A stretch of 18,026 nt of DNA from Chloroflexota bacterium (GTDB lineage: Bacteria; Chloroflexota; UBA6077; CF-72): the NCBI GenBank assembly GCA_019247135.1, contig JAFAPL010000367.1, positions 1-18,026 of the forward strand. The letters run 5' to 3'. The stretch's first letter is position 1. Each line of letters begins with the position of its first letter. Below the pieces are notes generated by a model. It saw only the letters and a list, made by a program, of their open reading frames with translations. It was not told where the DNA came from and did not search any database. The translations under genes and the position numbers were made by a program. This document shows positions 1 through 7,585 of the stretch, in pieces.

Positions 1-3000
1 GCGGATCGTCATAACGCCAGACCCGCACGGAATCGCCCGCACCGGCGACCGCGAGTCGGCCGTCTGGCGCGAAGGCCAGCGCGCTGATCATGCTTGGGGT
101 CGCGGGCTCGAGCACGGAGCACGCACCCGGCTCGGACCTGGGAACAACGAGGCAGTTGCCGCTTGAATCCCAGACGGTCGCGTTCCCGTTTTTGTAGCCA
201 GCAGCGATACGGAACTGGTCCGCGATGACCCCGGCCGCCACCGCGGTGACGGTCTGGTCCGACGACTGACTGAGAAAGTCGACAGCCTGACTCGCAGGTC
301 GCACGTCCTGGAGGTGCAGGGCCCCGGCTGGACAGCCACTGCCAGTGGCATGATCGGCACAGCCGGGCACCGGGAGACTGTTCGCGTCGATGCGAACGGT
401 GATCGCATTGAATCGGTCGCCCGTCGACGGCGTTACATCCGGCCCCTGAATGTCCCTGTGCAAGTCGAGCAGCGCGACCCCGCCTGTCATCGGTACGGCA
501 ACCCGCCCACCAGAACTCAACGGGACGATGCTTTGCACGGAGTCCCACGTCGATGGGACCGGTGCGCCCGAAGCCCTGGTCGGCTGACCAGTCGCCTCGG
601 CTCCAGTGGGTACCGGGTCGAAGTACTGCAACTGCGCCGCATCGTCGGACGTACACGTCTTGAGGGAGCACGCGGCCGAAGCGACGGCTATGAGACTCTG
701 GTTCAGGGCGACCCGGGCAACAGGGCCGCCCGACCTTGCACGCCTGGCCAGGATTCGCGACGGCTGGCGCGCGTCGACGATGACGATGGACGCACCATCA
801 GCCGAAGCCATCGCGAGCTGAGTGCTGTCGGCGCTGAACCATGGGCCACTCGCGCAGGCCGCACTTCCGCAGTCCTGCGCAAGCAACTGTGTCGTGGGTA
901 CGCTGCCTACGATCGCGCCAGTCTCGCTTGCGCGGACCGTGAGCGTGCAGGTCGTGTTGGAATCATCCGAGGGCGCACAGGGGTCGGCGAGGAGCTGTCC
1001 GTCGGGGCTGAGCTGACTGGTGGGCGAGAGTGTCGGCAAACGGACGGTGCTGCTGGCGCCGGTCGCGAGGTCCCAGGTGTGGATGCCCTCTCCATCGAGC
1101 GAAGCCAGGACGTCGCTCCCATCGGCGGTCGCGCGGAAACGGAGTGCCTGGAGTGTCTGCCCGCGCATTTGCAAGAACCTCTGGGGTGTCCCAGATTCGC
1201 GCGGGGCCAACGGTAGCCCATCCTGTGTGCTCAGGACACCGAGCCGGTATCCGTCACGGGTAGGGAGTCCGAAAGCGGCACGCGTGTGCGTGGCGTTGAG
1301 CGCCAGGGCCGTCACTTTGCCCAGCGCGGGGCCAGGGTACGCCTCGGAGAGGTCGAACCGATCCAACTTGTTCAGAGTCTGCGAATCCCAGATGACGATC
1401 TGCGCCGCGCTGGCTCCACTCGGGTCCTGGGCGACGCCTGCGAGCAGTGCGCCATCCGGACTGGCAACGATCGTCGTGACGGATTGATCCGTTCGCAACA
1501 GCGCGGTGATCTGGCGGTTGCGCTCGAGGGCGCTCAGCAAACTGAAGCGCGCATCGGCGTTCTCGGCTTCGTTGCCGAGGCCGACCAGTCCGCTAACCAG
1601 GCTCAGGGGCGCGCCGGGTTTGTCGGGCTGCTCTCCCAGAGCGGCGAGCGCGATGAGGAGCTGCGCGGCCGGATCGTTGGCGTGCAGGTCAGCCTGGCTT
1701 GCGAGCTGCTCAGCGTGCGCGCTGCGCGCCTCTGCAGCCAGTTGAAGCGTGTGGACGTAGACAACTGCAAAGGCGAGGAGGATACCGACCGCGACGGACG
1801 TAATCGCGCCCCACTTCAAGAGCGCCAGCATGAGCTTGTGACGCCGCACGGCGGCGTGGCTGCGGGCGAGGAACTCGCGTTCGGCGCGGCCCAGATACGG
1901 ATCGTCCTCGTCAACCGTGTCGAGCAGCTTTTCGCCCCACAGCGCGTCGCTGGTTCGGTCGTGCTCCAACCAGCTCCGGGTGGCTGTCTGCAGCTGACGC
2001 CGCCGTGCCTGGCTGAGGCGCACGTCGACCAACCACCCGTCGAGCATCGGCCAGTTGCGCGCCAGCCCCGCGTGGACGACTTCGACCCATGTCTCCTCGG
2101 CTCCTTCGGCCGAACAGCGCACCAGTCGCCCCGCAACCAGCGCCGCCAGTGCGCGCTCGAACGCGCCATCGTCCCCGACCTTCTGGCGTAGAGCCCCCAG
2201 CGGCAGCCGCAGCATACGGATCTCGGAACCCTCTTCCGGTACCACCAGCTCGAGCAGGATCGATTTGAACGCGGCCTGCGCGGCTGGATCCTCGGCCAGT
2301 TGGTCGAACTGTTGCTGGGCGATCCTGGCGAGGGCCGCGCCAGCATTGGTCCGGCGCCGCCGCGGATCCCACATCAAGGCGTCGTACGCCGCGGCCGAGA
2401 TGGTGAAGCCGTCGCGTTTGTCCCAGAGGTGGGCCAGGACGAACTGGAGCAGCGGCGGCGACACGGGCACGCCAACGAGCGCTCTCACCAGGTCCTCGAC
2501 GATGTCGGGATCGAACGTGACCCCGACCAGGTCCGCCGGGCGCACGATCGCGGCACGCAGTTCGGCCGTGCCGAGGTCGGGCACATCGAAGCTGGCCGAC
2601 TCGCTCAGCAACGCGTCCGCGGCGTGGTAGGCCGGATCGACGGGGTCGTCGGTGCGCGTTGCGACGAGGGCGCAGGGGACGTCATCGCGCGTGATCAGCT
2701 GGATAAGGCAGTCGATGAAAGCCTGGCGATCGTCGTCCAGCACCTCGCCCGGCCCGGGCAGCACGTCCTCGAGCTGATCGACGACGAGCAGGCTGGGGCC
2801 CTGGTCCTGCAGCAGGTCACCAAGCTGGCGCGGACTGACGCGCAGGACGGCGGCGGCTTCCGCGGCCCACTCCTCGGCCATGCCCGCCGCGGGATCGTCG
2901 GGCGATGGTGCGAGCGCCAGGGCGAGGCTGTGCAATGGCCGCCGCCCGGGCACCACCGGGCCGAGGTAGCGCCAGCGATCGCTGCCCGGCAGAGCGCCTG

Positions 3001-3484
3001 AACGCAGCGCAGGCACGAGGCCGGCCCGCACGATGGACGACTTCCCGCTGCCACGCGGGCCGGTCACAACGACGAAACGACCGCGCACAAGTCGCGCACA
3101 CAGGTCCGCCACGACTTTGTCGCGACCAAGGAAGTAGTCGCGAGTGGTGTCGTCGAACGGCGACAAGCCCGGAAATGGGCAGACCACCGACGGCGGCCGC
3201 GATGGCGGGTTGAACGGATCGAGCTGCGTCTCGGGCGGGTGGCGGCGTGCGCGATACAGCGCCGCCGTCCAGTAGTCGACGATGCCCTGGGCTGCCGTCC
3301 GCGATTGCTCGTCGAACAGCACGCTGCCCGTGCGCGCCGCTGCGCGCAGGAATTGCTCGATCTCGCTCAGCGCCTGGGCAGATGGATTGTTGCGATCGAA
3401 GCTCGTCCGCAGCTCGCGGTGTTTCAGACGTAGCGCCGCGAGCGAGGGATAGAGCGGTTCCGTGGGTGCGGACTCAACGATCAT
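1..3484 (-). CDS. nSTAND1-type ATPase with transmembrane helix and WD40-like propeller (C-terminus beyond window)
   Basis: The reading frame is open for 1161 codons and runs off the left edge. Residues about 1-105 are a helical domain I do not recognise. The segment CPFPGLSPFDD (about 107-117) and a following FLGRD are the typical lead-in of nSTAND1 NTPases. The P-loop is GPRGSGKS (142-149) and the Walker B is SLLVVDQLEDV (231-241). A winged-helix-like end (VVHAGLARNWPML, about residue 470) matches the family motif HEALIRHWPRL. One hydrophobic helix (about 558-579) precedes a long region with WD40-like blades, for example ALAFAPDGRLAVAGAG followed by VRVWRY at the very edge. Known nSTANDs are signal-sensing oligomerising switches; the propeller is probably the sensor and the protein is probably membrane-anchored. 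Its ATG overlaps the stop of the CHAT gene (ATGA), so the two are translationally coupled. Family assignment is firm; the trigger is unknown. Confidence 0.93.
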   Translation of the reverse strand, partial: MIVESAPTEPLYPSLAALRLKHRELRTSFDRNNPSAQALSEIEQFLRAAARTGSVLFDEQSRTAAQGIVDYWTAALYRARRHPPETQLDPFNPPSRPPSVVCPFPGLSPFDDTTRDYFLGRDKVVADLCARLVRGRFVVVTGPRGSGKSSIVRAGLVPALRSGALPGSDRWRYLGPVVPGRRPLHSLALALAPSPDDPAAGMAEEWAAEAAAVLRVSPRQLGDLLQDQGPSLLVVDQLEDVLPGPGEVLDDDRQAFIDCLIQLITRDDVPCALVATRTDDPVDPAYHAADALLSESASFDVPDLGTAELRAAIVRPADLVGVTFDPDIVEDLVRALVGVPVSPPLLQFVLAHLWDKRDGFTISAAAYDALMWDPRRRRTNAGAALARIAQQQFDQLAEDPAAQAAFKSILLELVVPEEGSEIRMLRLPLGALRQKVGDDGAFERALAALVAGRLVRCSAEGAEETWVEVVHAGLARNWPMLDGWLVDVRLSQARRRQLQTATRSWLEHDRTSDALWGEKLLDTVDEDDPYLGRAEREFLARSHAAVRRHKLMLALLKWGAITSVAVGILLAFAVVYVHTLQLAAEARSAHAEQLASQADLHANDPAAQLLIALAALGEQPDKPGAPLSLVSGLVGLGNEAENADARFSLLSALERNRQITALLRTDQSVTTIVASPDGALLAGVAQDPSGASAAQIVIWDSQTLNKLDRFDLSEAYPGPALGKVTALALNATHTRAAFGLPTRDGYRLGVLSTQDGLPLAPRESGTPQRFLQMRGQTLQALRFRATADGSDVLASLDGEGIHTWDLATGASSTVRLPTLSPTSQLSPDGQLLADPCAPSDDSNTTCTLTVRASETGAIVGSVPTTQLLAQDCGSAACASGPWFSADSTQLAMASADGASIVIVDARQPSRILARRARSGGPVARVALNQSLIAVASAACSLKTCTSDDAAQLQYFDPVPTGAEATGQPTRASGAPVPSTWDSVQSIVPLSSGGRVAVPMTGGVALLDLHRDIQGPDVTPSTGDRFNAITVRIDANSLPVPGCADHATGSGCPAGALHLQDVRPASQAVDFLSQSSDQTVTAVAAGVIADQFRIAAGYKNGNATVWDSSGNCLVVPRSEPGACSVLEPATPSMISALAFAPDGRLAVAGAGDSVRVWRYDDP

Positions 3485-5859
3485 GAGGCACCCCCAGCCT
3501 GACGAATGCCGATGACGAGGGCATCCAGCCGCCCGCTGAGCGGGCCCAGACGGATCAACAGCGTGCGCAGGTTCGAGTCCACGTTGAAGAAGCGCACCGT
3601 CGCGTTGCTTTCGCACTGACTGAATGCCTCGCGCAGCGGGGCGTCCAGCTTGTCCCCGATCGACTGGCGGACGTCCACCAACGCTTGCACGCGCTCGAGA
3701 CTGGCCTGCAGCAACTCCTGGTCGTCGGTCGGCCCTTTGCACAGCTCGCGGAGCGCCGCGCTGATCTGGGGCCAGGTGGCCATGAAGCCTTCCACATCGT
3801 CCTCATCGGTGAGCAACGCGTCGGCATCCGCCAGGTCAGGCTCGAGCTCTTGCCAATCTCTATGCTCAGCCAGGGCCCGGTCGAGCGTTGCCTTGAGGTG
3901 CTGGGCGGCCACGGCCGCTCGTGCGACGAGCGCACGGGCCGGCGAATCGCTCGGGACGACGAGCGGCGCAGCGACGCGTAACGCCTCCGACACCTTGTCG
4001 AGTCGCAAGCCCTCCGCCGACTGCATCATCAGCACGTTCAGTTGTGTCGGGTACACGTTGAGCACAGTCGCGAGCCGATCCAGCGCCCGTCGCACGATCG
4101 TCGGCCGACCGCTGCTCACGCCTGACCGAAGCTCAGCCTCGCAGCCGACAAGCTTCGCGACCCAGCCCAGGTTGTCGTCGTGCGGTCGCCGCTGGGCGAC
4201 CGCCTGGATGTCCATGACGTGCTTGCGGGCCGCGTCGGAGTCGCGCTGCATGACCGTCAGCACGTCACGATCGGTCATGTCGCGAAGCTGGAATCTGAGC
4301 GGCCTGAAGCAAAACACGCGCAGCTCGTGCAGCCGGTCGTGCAATAGCTTGTAGTCAGTGAACGCTTCGAGCTGTTGGATGCATGCCCCGAAGTCGGTCG
4401 CGTACGGGACAAGGGCATGGGCCACGCTCGGCACACCGAGCAATGGCTCGACCCCGCGTTCCAGCGCCGCGATCAGCTGCTCGTCGGAGGCCGCGGTGAG
4501 GTCGTCCGTCTGCGGCACGAGGACGTTGCTGACCACCACCGTCTCGCTCCGTTGGGTCGAGCCGTCGGGTGGCGCGCCCACCGCGTGCGCTGGCGCGCGC
4601 TCAGGCGACCGCGTAGCTCCGGTGCGAAATGTGAAAAACCGCGCCTCGGTATCGTCGACGGCGCGCAGGTACAGGACGGGGCAATACCACTGCTGATCCT
4701 GACGCAGTCCCGTGCGCGCCCACGCCAGGGCATCGACCACGGAATCGCCATTGGCCAATCCGCGGTACAGCGCCTGGGCGAACGTCGTCGCCTGATCTGC
4801 GAGGATGTCCAGCTGCATGGCTACGACGGCTGGGACGTTTGCCTTATTTAGTCTTTGGGCAATGCCGCTGAACGCCGAGCCACCACTCGCCAGTTGGGCC
4901 GAGCGACAAGCGCTCACGACAACCATGCGTAGAGCGCAGCCTTCGTCGCCCATGACTTTGCCGATCTTGTCGGCGAAGTCTTCGGCACTGACGAAATCCA
5001 CGTTCTGGCTGGGGCCCTCCCAGGCGAGATAGCCCTGGGCCGTGTCTTCGAGCATGTCCCGCCCGCACGCGGGATTGCGGCACACAGGCGCCCGCCGCGG
5101 GCTGACCATGCGACAAGCGGCGCAGCGGCGGCCGAACACGCCGTGCCCGTCGAAGTGGATCACGTGTGGCGCCCGTGCACGGCGGTGCGTTTGCAGATAG
5201 TTGAAGAACTCCTCCACGGTCGGGCGGGGCAGGAAATCGACCTCCAATTCGTTGATGGAAGTGATCGCCTGTATTTCCGCCTCGCCCAGGTCGGACACGT
5301 CGCGCGGTCGCGGCGCGATGAGCAGCACGCGCAGGCGATCGACCTCGACCGGCTGCCACGACGCGATATGGCGCGGATAGTTCAGCCGACGGCTCAGCGT
5401 GCCCCGGCTGCCACGGAACAAGAAGTCCTCGTCGAAGTGCAGCAGCTCCCAGGGCAGCGCGCCAACGGTCCCGTCATTGGCATCGAACTGGATCTCGACT
5501 GGCAACGTCGCATTGAGCGCCTCGTAAGCGCTCTTGAACACGTAACCAGCTTGCTGATTTGGCGGCAGAAGGCTCGCCATGAGCCGCTGGCCAACCTGCC
5601 GCCGCAGAGCTGTCGAGGCAACCAATCCGTCATCACCCGACGGGATAACCAGTTCTGCTTGCCGCAGAAATGCGTCCTCGGCGTCGAGGTAATCGTCCGC
5701 GTTGTATGCCTCTCGATTGAGCAGCTTCAGAACGGCGGGCAGGCCAAACTCGGCGTCAAATGGGAGTTTCGTGTGGGCCCAGCCGCTCGATTCGCCGAAC
5801 CGCGCCCAGCCATGAAGCTGGTCGTCTTGACGGCTCAGCTCGAGGACAAGCCTGTCCAT
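3481..5859 (-). CDS. CHAT-domain cysteine peptidase with inserted four-Cys knuckle
   Basis: 792 residues. An N-terminal part (1-165) containing the ALPWELLHFDEDFLFRG block typical of CHAT proteins leads into the caspase-like CHAT fold. The catalytic histidine is H239 in HFDGHG and the nucleophile is C318 in VVVSACRSA. Between them lies CAAC (246-249) followed by C260 and C265, a probable zinc-binding knuckle that is not part of the minimal fold. Residues about 420-792 are mostly helical and unrecognised; this half may hold the substrate or partner-binding surface. Known CHAT peptidases act as proteolytic effectors in bacterial immunity and cell-death systems (for example the Craspase TPR-CHAT). 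Lying between a Trypco2 gene and an nSTAND gene, it is the likely executioner of this locus. A weak ribosome site (GGTGAG) precedes the ATG. Both catalytic residues are present, so I expect activity. Confidence 0.93.
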   Translation of the reverse strand: MDRLVLELSRQDDQLHGWARFGESSGWAHTKLPFDAEFGLPAVLKLLNREAYNADDYLDAEDAFLRQAELVIPSGDDGLVASTALRRQVGQRLMASLLPPNQQAGYVFKSAYEALNATLPVEIQFDANDGTVGALPWELLHFDEDFLFRGSRGTLSRRLNYPRHIASWQPVEVDRLRVLLIAPRPRDVSDLGEAEIQAITSINELEVDFLPRPTVEEFFNYLQTHRRARAPHVIHFDGHGVFGRRCAACRMVSPRRAPVCRNPACGRDMLEDTAQGYLAWEGPSQNVDFVSAEDFADKIGKVMGDEGCALRMVVVSACRSAQLASGGSAFSGIAQRLNKANVPAVVAMQLDILADQATTFAQALYRGLANGDSVVDALAWARTGLRQDQQWYCPVLYLRAVDDTEARFFTFRTGATRSPERAPAHAVGAPPDGSTQRSETVVVSNVLVPQTDDLTAASDEQLIAALERGVEPLLGVPSVAHALVPYATDFGACIQQLEAFTDYKLLHDRLHELRVFCFRPLRFQLRDMTDRDVLTVMQRDSDAARKHVMDIQAVAQRRPHDDNLGWVAKLVGCEAELRSGVSSGRPTIVRRALDRLATVLNVYPTQLNVLMMQSAEGLRLDKVSEALRVAAPLVVPSDSPARALVARAAVAAQHLKATLDRALAEHRDWQELEPDLADADALLTDEDDVEGFMATWPQISAALRELCKGPTDDQELLQASLERVQALVDVRQSIGDKLDAPLREAFSQCESNATVRFFNVDSNLRTLLIRLGPLSGRLDALVIGIRQAGGAS

Positions 5860-5910
5860 GTGTGCTCACCGTGCTGCTGGAGCCGCCCGCGGCGCCCTTG
5901 CCTGTGACGA

Positions 5911-6267
5911 TCAGACCTCGCGTTGCGACCGACCGTCGATCCCCTTGCTCGTGTGCTCGACAATTTCTTTCTTCCAGTTGTCCCAACGTGGGTCCTTCAT
6001 CAATTCCGCGAGTCGCTGGTCGTGGTTCAGCACCGGCTCGAGCCGAACCTTGACCGTGTGGACGTCGTCACGTTTGGCACTTCCCCCAAGTTGGACGACC
6101 TGCACATTGAGGCCGCCATTGGCCTGGCGCGTTACGCCGACCTGGATTTGCAGTTCCACCTCTTCGACCATGAGCAGCTTCGGCGCGTTCACGGATTCGG
6201 CTTCGGGCTGCATCAACTCAGCGCGCACCTGCGCAATGAAGTCAGCTAACCCGATCGAATCAGGCAT
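5911..6267 (-). CDS. Trypco2 (trypsin-co-occurring domain 2) protein
   Basis: 118 residues from the chosen ATG at 6267. An upstream in-frame start at 6339 would add 24 residues, but ACGGAGGGGG lies just ahead of 6267 with an 8-base spacer, and the domain begins right after (IGLADFIAQVRAEL). The pattern of an N-terminal helix, then the strand pair VEEVELQIQVGVTRQANGGL and VQVVQLGG, then HTVKVRLEPV (70-79), is the Trypco2 domain, known as a small partner of trypsin-like or CHAT effectors in STAND-containing conflict systems. The 39-residue tail after the domain is charged and includes PRWDNWKKEI. No catalytic residues are apparent; it is probably an adaptor or regulator. It is the first gene of the locus, 51 bases upstream of the CHAT gene, with its own promoter candidate. 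Confidence 0.85.
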   Translation of the reverse strand: MPDSIGLADFIAQVRAELMQPEAESVNAPKLLMVEEVELQIQVGVTRQANGGLNVQVVQLGGSAKRDDVHTVKVRLEPVLNHDQRLAELMKDPRWDNWKKEIVEHTSKGIDGRSQREV

Positions 6268-6329
6268 TTGTTTCGCCCCCTCCGTGCCGGCTTCCCCCCT
6301 CTGCATCGGGCACGACGATGCGCCGGCTG

Positions 6330-6358
6330 AGGATAACACCAGCCGACATGTATCACAA
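6330..6358 (-). promoter_or_regulatory. sigma70-like promoter of the Trypco2-CHAT-nSTAND locus
   Basis: On the minus strand, TTGTGA (6358-6353) and TATCCT (6335-6330) are separated by exactly 17 bases, each matching 4 of 6 consensus positions, about 63 bases ahead of the Trypco2 ATG. It sits in the only non-coding gap (6268-6424) between this locus and mrp, where a start of transcription is expected. Seen by eye only. Confidence 0.45.
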
Positions 6359-6424
6359 TCGCGCTACAAACGTGCATCCAGATGGATGAACGCTGCGGTG
6401 CCCCAGTTTTGGCGGAGCGGCGAA

Positions 6425-7537
6425 TCAGGTCTTGCGGATTGTCAGACCACCCAGGGGGATGAAGTTGCCTCTCGCCTGGAACGCGAGAACACTGACCTGG
6501 CGCGCGACCTCGCCAGCAACGCTCGTGATTGCTTGCGCCGCCGGAGAATCCGGATCGGCCATGACCACGGGCTGACCCTCGTCACCACCCGACCGTACAT
6601 TCGGCTGAAGCGGAATGTGGCCGAGGAACGGCACGTCGAAGGCGCGCGCGATGCGTTCGCCGCCACCTCGCCCAAACAGCTCGTGGCGCTCGGAACAGTT
6701 CGGGCAGATGAAATAACTCATGTTCTCGATGACGCCAATCACTGGCACCTCGAGCTGTTTGAACATCGCCATGCCCTTCGCCACGTCCTGGAGTGCTACG
6801 TCCTGGGGGGTCGTGACAATGACCACACCCGAGAGCGGGATCAGCTGCGCCAGGCTGAGCGGCGCGTCACCTGTGCCAGGCGGCAGGTCGACGACCAGGT
6901 AGTCCAGGTCGCCCCACTCGAAGTCGCGCAGGAACTGCTGGATCGCTCCATGGACCATTGGTCCGCGCCAGATGACCGGCTTGCTCTCGTCCAGGAAGAA
7001 GCCGATCGAGACCAGCTTGATGCCGTAACGCACGACCGGCTCGATGCGGCCCTGTTCGCCACGTACGTCGGGTTTCTCTTTCAGGCCCATCATCAGTGGA
7101 ACGTTCGGGCCATACATGTCCGCGTCGAGCAATCCCACGCGAGCCCCGGTCTGTGACAGAGCGACCGCCAGGTTGACGCTGGTTGTGCTCTTGCCAACGC
7201 CGCCCTTGCCTGAGGCGACGGCCACCACGTTCTTCACTCGCGGGATCAACGGCGTTTGCTGACCCTGGCCGCGGGCGGCCGCGGTACTGGCGGTCATCGT
7301 GACCTGGACATCCGTCACCCACGGCAGGTTGGCGACCGCCATGCGCGCATGGTTCTTCAGCTCGTCTTTGACAGGGCAAGCGGGGGTCGTGAGATTGACG
7401 TTGAACGCGACCGCGCCGTTCGGCTCGATTTGCACATTCTGGACGAAGCCGAGCGAGACGATGTCGCGGTGGAGGTCGGGGTCGCGCACGACCCGCAGCG
7501 CGTCGAGGACCTCCTGCTCGCGGGTGGACACAGCCAT
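6425..7537 (-). CDS. mrp: Mrp/ApbC family Fe-S cluster carrier ATPase
   Basis: 370 residues, normal for Mrp/ApbC with an N-terminal MIP18 (DUF59) domain (about 6-82, with the TPACP motif whose cysteine is C54). The deviant Walker A GKGGVGKST is at 110-118, LLDADMYGPNVPLMMG at 136-151, and DLPPGTGD at 217-224. The CPNC pair (C278, C281) binds the transferable [4Fe-4S] cluster at the dimer interface. The protein is cytosolic and delivers Fe-S clusters to apo-proteins. Its start is ATG at 7537, with only a weak AGGC ahead; it lies 48 bases after the CoA ligase stop, so it is probably the last gene of the peroxiredoxin-ligase-mrp operon. Nothing abnormal is seen. Confidence 0.97.
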   Translation of the reverse strand: MAVSTREQEVLDALRVVRDPDLHRDIVSLGFVQNVQIEPNGAVAFNVNLTTPACPVKDELKNHARMAVANLPWVTDVQVTMTASTAAARGQGQQTPLIPRVKNVVAVASGKGGVGKSTTSVNLAVALSQTGARVGLLDADMYGPNVPLMMGLKEKPDVRGEQGRIEPVVRYGIKLVSIGFFLDESKPVIWRGPMVHGAIQQFLRDFEWGDLDYLVVDLPPGTGDAPLSLAQLIPLSGVVIVTTPQDVALQDVAKGMAMFKQLEVPVIGVIENMSYFICPNCSERHELFGRGGGERIARAFDVPFLGHIPLQPNVRSGGDEGQPVVMADPDSPAAQAITSVAGEVARQVSVLAFQARGNFIPLGGLTIRKT

Positions 7538-7585
7538 ACGTTGCCTAAATGCTAGTGGATTGGTCGGATTTTCGACGCCATTCCG

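Noticed and set aside
314..3001. Long plus-strand open frames (about 230-300 codons) opposite the nSTAND gene
   Set aside because: Their translations are Arg/Gly-rich without recognisable motifs, while the minus frame shows P-loop, Walker B and WD40 blades; they are antisense shadows of GC-rich coding DNA.
5858..7156. 432-codon plus-strand open frame
   Set aside because: It overlaps Trypco2 and mrp in antisense and has no family features.
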